A DNA stretch of 64,000 nucleotides from an uncultured Porphyromonadaceae bacterium (GTDB lineage Bacteria > Bacteroidota > Bacteroidia > Bacteroidales > Muribaculaceae), in assembly GCA_947175425.1 (NCBI GenBank), contig CAMWMR010000008.1, positions 22,346 through 86,345 on the forward strand. Reading direction: 5' to 3'. Positions 45,703 through 54,913 of the stretch are shown piece by piece. The notes beneath the pieces are model-generated. The model was not told the DNA's origin and searched no databases. It saw only the letters and a list, made by a program, of their open reading frames with translations. The stretch's first letter is position 1; each line of letters starts with the position of its first letter. The position numbers and the translations under genes are program-made.

Positions 45703-47069
45703 AAATCAAGGCTTCGCTCACATTGCGCAATGCAGTGGCCACAGCTACTGTTTTTCTGTTATGCCTTTCACTTATTTACATTATAAGTCTGCATAACCGA
45801 ACCATGACGTTTTCGCACGACCTCAAAGGCGAAGCCATTACAAAGGCTCATCTTTTCCTTAACGGACAGGTCGATGCAGAAACAATGCAATCCATATACC
45901 TGAACAACAAGGCATTCATCGACGAAGTGGAGGTTGCGGTGTACACCACCGATTTCAAGATGCTGTATCATGACGCTATTGACAATGATATAATAAAAGA
46001 GGACAGTGCGATGATCAACCGCATTATCGCCGAGAATGAAATAGATTTAAAAGCCGGTAAATATCAAGGTATAGGACTTGTATACCGCTTTAACGGCAAG
46101 GATTACGTGGTAACGGCTGCCGCCTACGACGGATACGGACACAAAAACCTGCACGAGCTGCTTCTTACGCTCGTTGCCTTGTTCATTATAGGGCTTTCCT
46201 TACTTGTCGTTGTAGGGTATTTGCTCGCACGGTCGGCTCTGAAACCTGTTAAAAGTATAGCCGACACCGCCGCACGCATTACCGAAGCGCACCTGGACAG
46301 CCGGCTCCCCGTGCGAAAAGAAAACGATGAGCTGGATGAACTCAGCACAACTTTCAATGCTTTGCTTGAGCGTCTTGAAAGTTCTTTCGCCGCACAAAAA
46401 AGTTTCGTGAGCAATGTGTCGCACGAAATAAAAACACCTCTTGCGGCAATTATAGCCGAACTTGATTTGGCACTCCGGAAAGAACGCTCTCCGGAGCAAT
46501 ACAAATCGGCTATAACGAATGCTCTCAATGATGCGCGGGGAATTACATCGCTAACCGAGGGCCTGCTCAACCTTGCAAGAGCCGATTACCGACCCGATAA
46601 AATAAAACTCGAAGACATAAGGCTCGACGAACTGCTGCTTGATATCAGCGATACCATACTGAGAGGGCATCCCGACTATCACATAGAACTCGTTTTTGCC
46701 CTCGAAGACGAGGACGACGACAGAGTTGTAACCGTTAACGGCAACCGCTATCTGCTTTCGGTGGCTTTGACCAATCTTATTGACAATAACTGCAAATATT
46801 CCGACAATCACACATCCCTCGTAAGAATTTCCAATAGCAAGGACAATGTAATAATCCGCCTGTCCGACACCGGCAAAGGAATGACCGAAAGTGAATGTGA
46901 AAGAATATTCGCACTCTTCTACCGTGGCGAGAACAGCAAAGACATAAAAGGCTACGGCATAGGTATGACACTGTCACTCAAAATAATACATCATTTCAAC
47001 GGCACGCTCCGAGTTCTTTCGCATCCCGGCGAAGGCACAACATTCATTGTGGAAATACCTCACATATGA
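45699..47069 (+). CDS. sensor histidine kinase
   Basis: This 456-residue inner-membrane kinase is paired with the OmpR-type regulator. The order is membrane segment 1 (about 13-31), a periplasmic sensor loop (about 32-150), membrane segment 2 (about 153-176), HAMP (about 178-230), HisKA with His242 in VSHEIKTPLAAI, and HATPase with NLIDNNCKYS, SDTGKGM and GYGIGMTLSL. The periplasmic loop has many Asp and Glu residues, which could bind cations; that is an inference from composition. The stop lies 5 nt before the first half-site of the mgtA control region. Confidence 0.93.
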   Translation: MKIKASLTLRNAVATATVFLLCLSLIYIISLHNRTMTFSHDLKGEAITKAHLFLNGQVDAETMQSIYLNNKAFIDEVEVAVYTTDFKMLYHDAIDNDIIKEDSAMINRIIAENEIDLKAGKYQGIGLVYRFNGKDYVVTAAAYDGYGHKNLHELLLTLVALFIIGLSLLVVVGYLLARSALKPVKSIADTAARITEAHLDSRLPVRKENDELDELSTTFNALLERLESSFAAQKSFVSNVSHEIKTPLAAIIAELDLALRKERSPEQYKSAITNALNDARGITSLTEGLLNLARADYRPDKIKLEDIRLDELLLDISDTILRGHPDYHIELVFALEDEDDDRVVTVNGNRYLLSVALTNLIDNNCKYSDNHTSLVRISNSKDNVIIRLSDTGKGMTESECERIFALFYRGENSKDIKGYGIGMTLSLKIIHHFNGTLRVLSHPGEGTTFIVEIPHI

Positions 47070-47073
47070 ATTT

Positions 47074-47142
47074 TCTAATATTTTTATAATTTTATTCTAA
47101 TGACTCTCTAACCATGCTTCCGGAATTACAGGGGTAACTTTG
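47074..47142 (+). promoter_or_regulatory. mgtA promoter with four 11-bp-phased TCTAAY half-sites
   Basis: Half-sites TCTAAT (47074), TATAAT (47085), TCTAAT (47096) and TCTAAC (47107) start exactly 11 bp apart. The core TAACTTTG is at 47135-47142, with no -33 element. The same layout with the same distances occurs before the RND operon (55074-55142). The mRNA start region CACCGTGATAA...AACACGAGT is also shared and can form a CGTG/CACG hairpin. This is the pattern of an OmpR-family activator site. Confidence 0.75.
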
Positions 47143-47189
47143 CACCGTGATAACAAACACGAGTATAAACCCCACAAAATTGCGGTTGT

Positions 47190-49835
47190 ATGAAAAAAAG
47201 AAAAACAGCAGGACTTTATGTCTTCAACACCGAGAGGGCGTTTTTGGCATCTTCACAGCCATTGACAGCTGTCTACAGCTTCTTTCAGACATCACATGCC
47301 GGTCTTTCTCAAGCCGAAGCGGAGCATCGCCTGAGCATGTACGGTCCAAACGAGGTGCAGAACGAAAAAAAGAAGAAGCCGCTGTCCATGTTCATCAAAG
47401 CATTTATAAATCCGTTCATCGGAGTGCTTACGGTGCTCGTTGTAATTTCATTCTTTCTCGACGTACTGCTTGCTCCCGAGGGCGAAAAGGACTGGGCAGC
47501 AATCATAATTATTTCTTCCATGGTTGTTTTGAGCGCAATAATGCGTTTTTGGCAGGAATGGAAAGCGGCTAAATCAAGCGACGCCCTGCATAGAATGGTT
47601 ACAAACACATGCACAGTACACAGAACCGACAACATTGAAAGCGAACTGCCTTTCAGCCGGGTGGTCCCGGGAGATGTTGTTACACTTTCGGCAGGCGATA
47701 TGATTCCGGCCGACATGCGGCTGATCGAGACAAAGGACTTCTTTGTGAGCCAATCATCGCTTACCGGAGAATCCGACCCTGTTGAGAAAACTCCCGAGGC
47801 ACTGCCCTCCAAAACAGGACGTGGAAGCGTTGTGGAGCTCAACAATATATGCTTTATGGGTTCGACTGTTGTAAGCGGGAGCGCCAAAGGCATATGCTAT
47901 GCCACCGGCAACGATACATATTTCGGCACAATTGCAAAAAACATTGTAGGGCACCGCGCCGCCACTGCCTTCGACAAAGGTATTAGCAGGGTTTCATTCC
48001 TTCTTATACGTTTTATGCTGGTGATGATTCCTTTTGTGTTCGTTATAAACGGCATAATGAAAGGCGATTGGCTTGAGGCATTCCTTTTTTCGGTTTCCGT
48101 GGCTGTGGGGCTCACTCCCGAAATGCTGCCAATGATTGTTACGGCAAATCTTTCAAAAGGTGCCGTTACTATGTCGCGGAAAAAGACAATTGTAAAGGAT
48201 CTTAACGCAATTCAGAATTTCGGTGCAATGAATATACTCTGCACCGACAAAACCGGCACGCTCACCTGCGACAGAATTGTGCTTGAAAAATACATAAATG
48301 CCGACGGAAGTATCGACAGCGAAAAACGGATTCTCCGCCACGCATATTTCAATAGTTTCTTTCAAACCGGGCTCAAAAACCTTATGGACAAGGCAATACT
48401 TGCCCATGTTAAGGAAGTTTCGCTTGAGCACCTCAAAGACAAATACAAAAAGGTTGATGAAATTCCTTTCGATTTTGTACGCCGTCGCATGTCGGTTGTA
48501 GTAGAAGACAGCTGCGGCAAGCGCCAGATAATTACAAAAGGTGCTGTTGAAGAAATGCTCGGCATTTGCTCGTATGCCGAACTTGACGGGAAAGTGATTG
48601 CCCTCACCGGCGAAATTCGTGAAAAAGCCCTCGAAATAACCGGCGAAATGAACCGTCAGGGCATGAGGGTGCTTGCCGTGGCTCACAAAAGCTTTATCGA
48701 CAAAGAACGCGATTTCAGAATTGACGACGAGAATGAAATGGTGCTTATCGGCTATCTCGCTTTCCTTGATCCTCCCAAGGAGTCGGCAGCCAAAGCGATA
48801 CGGCAGCTGCATGAGAACGGTGTCGAGGTCAAAATACTGTCGGGAGATAACGATGCTGTTGTTCGCACAATTGCACGGCAGGTGGGAATCGATGTGGAAA
48901 AAGCTCTCACCGGGCCCGAACTCGCAGAAATGAGGGAACCGATTTTTGAGGCGGCCGTAGCGGAAACAAACGTATTTTCGAAACTCACACCGCTGCAGAA
49001 ATCGCAGATTATTGCAGCATTACAAAAACAAGGGAACACTGTAGGTTTTCTTGGCGACGGTATTAACGATGCCTCTGCTCTAAGACAATCCGATGTGGGC
49101 ATTTCGGTGGATTCCGGCGTTGATATTGCAAAAGAGAGTGCCGACATTATTCTGCTCGAAAAAGATTTGATGGTTCTTGAGGCAGGAGTTATCGAAGGGC
49201 GCAAAACTTTCGGCAACATAATAAAGTACACAAAAATGACTGCAAGTTCCAATTTCGGAAACATGTTCAGCGTTCTTGCCGCCAGCGCTTTCCTCCCCTT
49301 TCTTCCCATGCTGCCCATACATCTGCTTGTCCAGAATCTTATGTACGATGTTTCTCAAACCACCATTCCTTTCGACACCATGGACAAGGAATATATTTCC
49401 AAGCCTCGTAAATGGGATGCTTCCGATCTCAAAAGGTTCATGGTATACATAGGACCTATCAGCTCGATATTCGACATTGCCTGCTTTCTCATAATGTGGT
49501 TCGTTTTCGGATGCGTCTCTCCCGACAAGCAAGCCATGTTCCAGTCGGGGTGGTTTATTGTAGGACTTCTCACACAAACTCTTATTGTACACATGATCCG
49601 TACACGCAAAATACCGTTCATTCAAAGCCGCGCGTCAATTCCGGTGCTGGCAGCCACGGCAATAATAATGGTACTCGGCATGATAATACCGTTCACCAAA
49701 TTCGGGCGCTATCTTGGTTTCGTTCCGCTCCCTGCATCGTATTTCCTGTGGCTTGTGGGAATACTGCTTTGCTACTGCGGACTCACTCAGTTCGTGAAAG
49801 GGCTGTACATTAAGCGGTTCGGAAAATGGATGTAA
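47190..49835 (+). CDS. mgtA: MgtA-type P-type cation ATPase
   Basis: This 881-residue P3B-type ATPase imports magnesium in known members. It has an N-terminal cation-ATPase domain (SQAEAEHRLSMYGPNEVQ), an actuator domain with SLTGESDPVEK, the phosphorylation loop CTDKTGTLT near residue 355, a nucleotide-binding domain, the hinge LGDGINDASALRQSDVGISV, and about ten membrane segments. The ion-path segment SVAVGLTPEMLPMIV is characteristic of MgtA/MgtB. It lies after a two-component operon and has its own promoter with that operon's probable binding sites. No Mg-sensing leader RNA is recognisable in the short leader. Confidence 0.92.
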   Translation: MKKRKTAGLYVFNTERAFLASSQPLTAVYSFFQTSHAGLSQAEAEHRLSMYGPNEVQNEKKKKPLSMFIKAFINPFIGVLTVLVVISFFLDVLLAPEGEKDWAAIIIISSMVVLSAIMRFWQEWKAAKSSDALHRMVTNTCTVHRTDNIESELPFSRVVPGDVVTLSAGDMIPADMRLIETKDFFVSQSSLTGESDPVEKTPEALPSKTGRGSVVELNNICFMGSTVVSGSAKGICYATGNDTYFGTIAKNIVGHRAATAFDKGISRVSFLLIRFMLVMIPFVFVINGIMKGDWLEAFLFSVSVAVGLTPEMLPMIVTANLSKGAVTMSRKKTIVKDLNAIQNFGAMNILCTDKTGTLTCDRIVLEKYINADGSIDSEKRILRHAYFNSFFQTGLKNLMDKAILAHVKEVSLEHLKDKYKKVDEIPFDFVRRRMSVVVEDSCGKRQIITKGAVEEMLGICSYAELDGKVIALTGEIREKALEITGEMNRQGMRVLAVAHKSFIDKERDFRIDDENEMVLIGYLAFLDPPKESAAKAIRQLHENGVEVKILSGDNDAVVRTIARQVGIDVEKALTGPELAEMREPIFEAAVAETNVFSKLTPLQKSQIIAALQKQGNTVGFLGDGINDASALRQSDVGISVDSGVDIAKESADIILLEKDLMVLEAGVIEGRKTFGNIIKYTKMTASSNFGNMFSVLAASAFLPFLPMLPIHLLVQNLMYDVSQTTIPFDTMDKEYISKPRKWDASDLKRFMVYIGPISSIFDIACFLIMWFVFGCVSPDKQAMFQSGWFIVGLLTQTLIVHMIRTRKIPFIQSRASIPVLAATAIIMVLGMIIPFTKFGRYLGFVPLPASYFLWLVGILLCYCGLTQFVKGLYIKRFGKWM

Positions 49836-49982
49836 GTGAAATGCACGTCGGTTTATAAAATCGGCGTGTGTTTATATTCGTGCGGCTTTAACAACCGTAC
49901 ACAAGTCGAAAAAAAGTATCAATGTCGGTAATAATGGTAAATTTACCCCCAATTAATATACCTTTATTATAATTGCAAGTGC

Positions 49983-49990
49983 TAATTTTG
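49983..49990 (+). promoter_or_regulatory. -7 element upstream of the DUF3737 gene
   Basis: TAATTTTG followed by CAT lies 28 bp before the start at 50019. It gives a plausible promoter for the DUF3737-malY pair. No -33 element is evident. Confidence 0.5.
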
Positions 49991-50018
49991 CATATTATAC
50001 AACTGAACAAAATACGCA

Positions 50019-50891
50019 ATGGAATTAATAAAGGACAAGGAATTCGGAGGCGAACGCCCGCTCTTCGGCTCTCATAATCTCCGTTTGGAAAACGTCATTA
50101 TCCGCGAAGGCGAATCGGCTATCAAGGAATGTACCAACATAGAAGCCGTTGAGTGCCTTTTCGAGGGGAATTATCCTTTCTGGCATGTACATGGCTTTAA
50201 AATTGAAGCTTGCCGTTTCGCTCCGGGAGGGCGCTCGGCATTATGGTACTCCTCAAATCTTAAAATGTCCGATACGGTTATAGATGCTCCAAAAATGTTC
50301 AGAGAGATGACCGACATTGAAACTGAAAACGTGACAATGAACGATGCCGACGAAGTGTTTTGGCGATGCAAAAATGTACGTATCAAAAATCTCATAATGC
50401 ATGGCGGAACCTATCCGTTCATGTTCTGCGACAACGTGTTTGTGGACGGTTTGGCAAGCGACAGCAAATACGTGTTTCAGTACGCAAAGAATGTTGAGAT
50501 ACATAATGCCCGAATAACAACAAAGGATGCCTTTTGGGAAACTGAGAATGTAACGATATACGACTCCGAGCTGAACGGCGAATATCTCGGCTGGCATTCA
50601 AAGAATCTCAGACTTGTCAACTGCCACATTACCGGAGAGCAGCCTTTGTGTTATGCCCGCGACCTAATTCTTGAAAACTGTACTTTCGGGCCGGATTGTG
50701 ACCGCGCATTCGAATACACTACATTGCACGCCGATATAAACGGACACATAACCAATATTAAGAATCCGATAACAGGCCGAATCACAGCCGACTCCATTGG
50801 TTCTATAACTATTGATGAAAACATAAAAGCTCCGGCCGACTGCCAAATTACCATACGCGAAAAAATTGCCGTTGGAACAGAATCCGAATGA
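50019..50891 (+). CDS. DUF3737 family protein, right-handed beta-helix type
   Basis: This 290-residue protein of the DUF3737 family is soluble, with no signal peptide. It is built of short repeated beta-strand units of about 20 residues containing patterns such as NLRLENVII, NIEAVECLF, NVRIKNLIM, NVTIYDSEL and NLRLVNCHI, as in a right-handed beta-helix. Aromatic and charged residues (FWHVHG, ALWYSSN, EVFWRCKN, LGWHSKN) line one side, suggesting a carbohydrate-like ligand. The function of the family is unknown. The stop overlaps the next gene by 4 nt. Confidence 0.82.
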   Translation: MELIKDKEFGGERPLFGSHNLRLENVIIREGESAIKECTNIEAVECLFEGNYPFWHVHGFKIEACRFAPGGRSALWYSSNLKMSDTVIDAPKMFREMTDIETENVTMNDADEVFWRCKNVRIKNLIMHGGTYPFMFCDNVFVDGLASDSKYVFQYAKNVEIHNARITTKDAFWETENVTIYDSELNGEYLGWHSKNLRLVNCHITGEQPLCYARDLILENCTFGPDCDRAFEYTTLHADINGHITNIKNPITGRITADSIGSITIDENIKAPADCQITIREKIAVGTESE

Positions 50892-52078
50892 ATATGGAAT
50901 ATGACTTTGACAAAGTGATTTCGCGGCGCGGAACAGATTCCTACAAATGGGACAGCGCTGCCGACAAGGATGTTTTGCCAATGTGGGTGGCCGACATGGA
51001 TTTTTCCACGGCGCCCCCGATTATAGAAGCATTGCAAAACCGTGTACAACATGGCATATTCGGATATACCCGTGTGCCCGACAGCTACTATGAAGCTGTA
51101 ACTTCATGGTTTGCCCGTCGTCACAACTGGAAAATCGACAGGAATTGGATTATATACACCTCGGGGGTTGTGCCTGCCATATCTGCAATTATAAAGGCCT
51201 TGACAGTACCGGGTGACAAGGTTCTGGTACAGACGCCGGTTTATAACTGTTTCTTTTCGTCAATACGCAACAACGGTTGTTCCATTGCCGACTCTCCTTT
51301 AGTTTTTTCAGGGAATACTTACCGCATCGACTTTGACGATCTGGAACAAAAGGCTGCCGACCCGAAAGTGAAACTTATGCTGCTGTGCAATCCTCATAAC
51401 CCGGCGGGAAGAGTGTGGACGCGCGAGGAGTTAAGCCGTATAGGCGAAATATGTATACGTAATGGTGTTACGGTGATTTCCGACGAAATTCATTGCGAGC
51501 TTGTTTTTCCGGGGCACAAATATATTCCTTTTGCATCCGTCTCGCAAGATTTTCTTCAACACTCGGTAACTTGCATATCTCCAAGCAAAGCATTCAACAT
51601 TGCGGGCTTACAGATTGCCAACATTGTTTGCTCCGATGCTACATGGAGAGCAAAAATTGACCGTGCAATAAACGACAACGAAGTTTGCGATGTAAATCCG
51701 TTCGGAGTAATTGCTTTGCAGGCGGCATATAACAAAAGCGAGGCATGGCTTGACAAACTTGTAGAATATCTCTACGCCAATTATAACTATATGCGAGAAT
51801 TCTGCGTTGAACATCTGCCCGACTTCCCTATTGCTGAATTGGAAGGCACCTACCTTGTGTGGATGGACTGCCGCAAGCTTGGAATATCCTCCCGCGAACT
51901 TGAACAGGAGTTAACCGACAAGGCCCGATTATGGCTCAATGCCGGAACAATGTACGGGCGTTCCGGCGAAGGTTTCATGCGCTGGAACATTGCCTGTCCG
52001 CGTGCCGTATTAGCCGAAGGATTGAGTCGATTCCATGATTACGTAAACAGCTTACGCAATGAAAACCGTAATTCATAA
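50888..52078 (+). CDS. MalY/PatB-family PLP-dependent C-S lyase / aminotransferase
   Basis: This 396-residue fold type I PLP enzyme has the MalY/PatB pattern, with MWVADMDFSTAPPI near the start, YTSGVVPAISAII, LLCNPHNPAGRVWTREEL, ISDEIHCELVF and the Schiff-base Lys in SPSKAFNIAGLQ. Members cleave cystathionine or cysteine to pyruvate, ammonia and a thiol, and some act as regulators. The start at 50888 overlaps the DUF3737 stop; a second ATG at 50894 is as likely. The physiological substrate is unknown. Confidence 0.93.
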   Translation: MNMEYDFDKVISRRGTDSYKWDSAADKDVLPMWVADMDFSTAPPIIEALQNRVQHGIFGYTRVPDSYYEAVTSWFARRHNWKIDRNWIIYTSGVVPAISAIIKALTVPGDKVLVQTPVYNCFFSSIRNNGCSIADSPLVFSGNTYRIDFDDLEQKAADPKVKLMLLCNPHNPAGRVWTREELSRIGEICIRNGVTVISDEIHCELVFPGHKYIPFASVSQDFLQHSVTCISPSKAFNIAGLQIANIVCSDATWRAKIDRAINDNEVCDVNPFGVIALQAAYNKSEAWLDKLVEYLYANYNYMREFCVEHLPDFPIAELEGTYLVWMDCRKLGISSRELEQELTDKARLWLNAGTMYGRSGEGFMRWNIACPRAVLAEGLSRFHDYVNSLRNENRNS

Positions 52079-52136
52079 AGCGCTGCCGGCATAAATTTCA
52101 ATCCACTGCATTAACAATATTTTCAACCTTTGAGCC

Positions 52137-52173
52137 GTTATTATTACAAGCAGTGATTGCTGTTAATAATAAC
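52137..52173 (+). promoter_or_regulatory. palindrome upstream of the Crp/Fnr gene
   Basis: GTTATTATTA (52137-52146) and TAATAATAAC (52164-52173) form a perfect 10-bp inverted repeat. Inner AGCA/TGCT bases extend it to near 16-bp arms around a 5-nt centre. It ends 13 nt before the chosen ATG. It may be an autoregulatory operator or an mRNA hairpin over the ribosome-binding region. Confidence 0.5.
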
Positions 52174-52186
52174 AGTTCAAAGGAAT

Positions 52187-52762
52187 ATGGCACGGCTTAA
52201 TGAATTTCTCACCGAAATTGATCTTTCGGCAATGAAAGATTATATCGCTGATAATGGCATCCTCAAAGTATATGCCAAAGGCGACATGATTGTCCGCGAG
52301 GGACAGGTATGCCGTTATCTTGGCATTGTAAAATCGGGCTATTTCAAATATACAGCGCTCAATTCCAACGGCAACGAAGTTGTTACCGGATTCGCTTTTT
52401 CAGGTGATATTGTCACCGACTATGTTCGCTCTTTTCTGTTCGATCAACCTGCCATGGTTTATATTGTTGCCGGCTGCGAAGCCGAGGTTCTCATTGTGTC
52501 GGTCGATGCCGTGCGTCGTCATCTAAAGGAACGACACCCGCACTTTGTAACCGAAGCGTCATCACGACTGTTACATGAAGCGTATCGTCGCTACCTCGAC
52601 TGCCATGTAAAAAGTCCGTCCGAGCGATATCACGAACTCGTTACCCATAACCCGGATGTAACTAAAAAATTACCTGTTAATGAAGTAGCATCATATCTCG
52701 GAATATCGCGCCGGCACCTGAATCGCATTCGCAAAGCCGAAACCGACGGCCGACTTCAATAG
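52187..52762 (+). CDS. Crp/Fnr-family transcriptional regulator
   Basis: The 191-residue regulator has a cyclic-nucleotide-binding-type beta-roll (about 15-115, with AKGDMIVREGQVCRYLGIVKSG and FAFSGDIVTDY) and a C-terminal helix-turn-helix (VNEVASYLGISRRHLNRIRK). No FNR-type cysteines are present, so it is not an Fe-S oxygen sensor. The ligand is unknown. I start at 52187 (MARLNEFL), where AAAGGA precedes the ATG. A palindrome just upstream could be its own operator. It is a single-gene unit closed by a strong terminator. Confidence 0.9.
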   Translation: MARLNEFLTEIDLSAMKDYIADNGILKVYAKGDMIVREGQVCRYLGIVKSGYFKYTALNSNGNEVVTGFAFSGDIVTDYVRSFLFDQPAMVYIVAGCEAEVLIVSVDAVRRHLKERHPHFVTEASSRLLHEAYRRYLDCHVKSPSERYHELVTHNPDVTKKLPVNEVASYLGISRRHLNRIRKAETDGRLQ

Positions 52763-52786
52763 TATAATTTTTTTAATTTTAATGTA

Positions 52787-52823
52787 GAGATGGGACAAAT
52801 GTCCCGTCTCTCGTCATTTTTTA
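52787..52823 (+). terminator. intrinsic terminator of the Crp/Fnr gene
   Basis: GAGATGGGAC pairs with GTCCCGTCTC (10 bp, one G-T) across an AAAT loop, and a T6 run follows after a few bases. It lies 25 nt after the stop. Confidence 0.85.
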
Positions 52824-52875
52824 TTATTAATTTTGGCCTTAACTGATAATAATCCGGAATTAAATGCGAAATATC

Positions 52876-53532
52876 ATGAAGACCAAACTATTCCTTTTAA
52901 TGCTTGTTATCGGCGCGGCTGTGGGAGCGGCAAAGAATAATGCCATTGCCAATGTGGTTATGCAAGATGGCTCTGTAAAAGAGAATGTATTTATAGATCT
53001 TCCCAAAGGATGGGCAAATAAAATTAAAATAAAATCGGGAAACACACAGGAAACTATTCAAAGCGAGGATGTGGATCATTTTGTATTGTGGCACAGCGAT
53101 AACCCCGATGAAAAGGTGATAATAAAATATCTCGGAGTGGGCGAATATAATAGCAAAAAGGATAAAAAAGAACTTCGCAACTCTAAAGGATGGATGGCAG
53201 AATTCTCGGCAGGAGAACATATGAGTTATATGATATGGTTCAATAAAATCATCCTCAAATCCAACAAAATAAAATTCGAGATTAACGATAACTCCCATTA
53301 TTTTCTGAAAAAAGGTGAGGACTACGCATTCCGTATTCCTGTTAATCTTGTAAAACCGAGCAATACCAGGAATTGGCTTAAAGCCTTCCTCGCCGATGAC
53401 CCCGAATTGACGGCCATGATAACCGAAAAAGGATATTACAACAAAAAGAGGCCGTATCACCAGGGAACAAATTATAACCCGTTCTTTTTTGAAGATATTG
53501 CGCTGGATTATAACCCGCGACAAACTCGATGA
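52876..53532 (+). CDS. small secreted protein of unknown family (first of three)
   Basis: I do not recognise this roughly 218-residue protein. It has a signal peptide (MKTKLFLLMLVIGAAVGAAK). The mature part begins with a short beta-rich unit (NVVMQDGSVKENVFI) that recurs in the next two genes, here followed by the turn KIKIKSGNTQETIQ and SEDVDHFVLW. The rest is charged, with KMEFSAG-like and aromatic segments and no cysteines. The start may also be ATG 52864, twelve bases earlier. The stop codon overlaps a downstream ATG (ATGA at 53529), coupling it to the next gene. Confidence 0.75.
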   Translation: MKTKLFLLMLVIGAAVGAAKNNAIANVVMQDGSVKENVFIDLPKGWANKIKIKSGNTQETIQSEDVDHFVLWHSDNPDEKVIIKYLGVGEYNSKKDKKELRNSKGWMAEFSAGEHMSYMIWFNKIILKSNKIKFEINDNSHYFLKKGEDYAFRIPVNLVKPSNTRNWLKAFLADDPELTAMITEKGYYNKKRPYHQGTNYNPFFFEDIALDYNPRQTR

Positions 53533-54165
53533 ATCGAACCAACACAATTTCCAGATATAAAAAAAAACTTAATAGGAATTTTGGCGGCATGTACAATTTG
53601 TTGCAGTGTGGCAGGGAAGTCCCCTCTCGGCAAGGTTACCGTTTCATTAAACGACGGATCCATTGTTGACGGATATTGCGAAGACATGTTCAAGCACGAA
53701 CGCGCTTCTATAAAAGTGTCGCCATTACCCGATGGTAAAAAATCTGTAAAATACCGGGCATCGGACATTCGGGAGTTATTATATGAAATTCCCGATGACA
53801 CCATTGTTGAGCATTGGTATCCCATTCCATACTACCATACACAAACGCTGATGATGAAAAAAGTGCGTCAATGCGGAACTGTCACTTTGTGGACAGCGTG
53901 TATCGGACTAAATGAGCCTGTCGGCCCGCAAGGTATGAGATGGACGGAAAGAGTACGGAATTGTATTTCTTTTGGTCCTGATATGGCCGACAATACCGCA
54001 TGGGATTTCTCTCACATCATATACGGGAGGTGTAAACAACTTCCCGAGTATGGTGATTTTATCAAGAATTATAAAGAATCTCATCAAGAAGTCAATGATT
54101 GGACTGAAGTTGAACCCTTGATGAATATGTGTAAGGCATACACGGATTTTATAAGGCAAGATTGA
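53529..54165 (+). CDS. small secreted protein of unknown family (second of three), reading frame broken at an A9 tract
   Basis: The natural start is ATG 53529, overlapping the stop of the previous gene. It reads MNRTNTISRYKKK and then runs into nine A (53559-53567). In the given sequence that frame ends soon after. The coding frame from 53557 on (KKNLIGILAACTICCSVAG, then VTVSLNDGSIVDGYCED) continues to 54165 with no ATG near its start. With eight A the two join into one signal peptide and protein. So this is a slippage-prone gene, a true frameshift or a sequencing indel. A TTG at 53581 is a poor alternative start. The mature part resembles its neighbours (DGSIVDGY, KYRASDIRELLYEIP). Confidence 0.6.
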
Positions 54166-54202
54166 TATTCCGGATATAACGTACAATATAATACCACCTC
54201 CT

Positions 54203-54913
54203 ATGAAAACAATCGTAAAAACTATGCTCGGGGTACTGTTGTTCTTTACCTTTTCGGTAATTTTCCCCTTTGACGCAAATGCGAAAAAAGACCCGGTAGA
54301 CTACCATGTTATTGTCACTCTCAAAGACGGCACTACCGTTGACGGATACATAACCACTGCTCTCAGAAATTACTTCCGCCCGCGCATATCCGAAGTTGGT
54401 ATCAGCAGCGAATTTGGAGGCAAGCCGGTGAAATACACTTCCGATGAAGTTGTTTCCATTGTGTTCCCGCCAAGTGAAAAGGACACGACAACCGTTATAT
54501 ACCATTCGGTAATTGCCCAAAGCAAAATGCCCAATTACATCAGCAAAAACCCTAAAGCATATAAAAAGCCCATTTTCCTGCGCCTCGTTTACAACGGCAA
54601 TAATGTAAAGGGCTATGCCATGCCATTGCTCGACCGTACATTCGCCCAAACCATGACAGTAATCAACTACACCTGGCGATATTTCTACAAAACATCCGAC
54701 AACGAAATGGCCAAAGCTTACTGGGACGATGTAGATGATATTATTCCGGGCATGAAAAAAGTTATGAAATTCTATTTTCGCGAGTTTCCCGAAATACAAC
54801 AAATGGTGGACAACGAGGAAATCACTCCAAGAGCTTTCCGCGACCACCCCGCTATGGTATTGCCTATAATGGACTACCTTTGTGCCGGCAAAGCCGGTAA
54901 TGATTCGGAATAA
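54203..54913 (+). CDS. small secreted protein of unknown family (third of three)
   Basis: This 236-residue exported protein of unknown function has a signal peptide (about 1-27, ending FPFDANA). The first mature unit HVIVTLKDGTTVDGYITT and the later KYTSDEVVSIVFPP line up with those of the two preceding genes, so the three look like distant tandem paralogues. The C-terminal half (TWRYFYKTSDNEMAKAYWDD, KKVMKFYFREFPEIQQMV) is helical and not shared with the first. No lipobox is present, so it is probably periplasmic or released. Confidence 0.75.
   Translation: MKTIVKTMLGVLLFFTFSVIFPFDANAKKDPVDYHVIVTLKDGTTVDGYITTALRNYFRPRISEVGISSEFGGKPVKYTSDEVVSIVFPPSEKDTTTVIYHSVIAQSKMPNYISKNPKAYKKPIFLRLVYNGNNVKGYAMPLLDRTFAQTMTVINYTWRYFYKTSDNEMAKAYWDDVDDIIPGMKKVMKFYFREFPEIQQMVDNEEITPRAFRDHPAMVLPIMDYLCAGKAGNDSE

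Noticed and set aside
47143..47189. Magnesium riboswitch in the mgtA leader
   Set aside because: The leader is under 50 nt and has only one small hairpin, far too short for an M-box or the enterobacterial mgtA leader.
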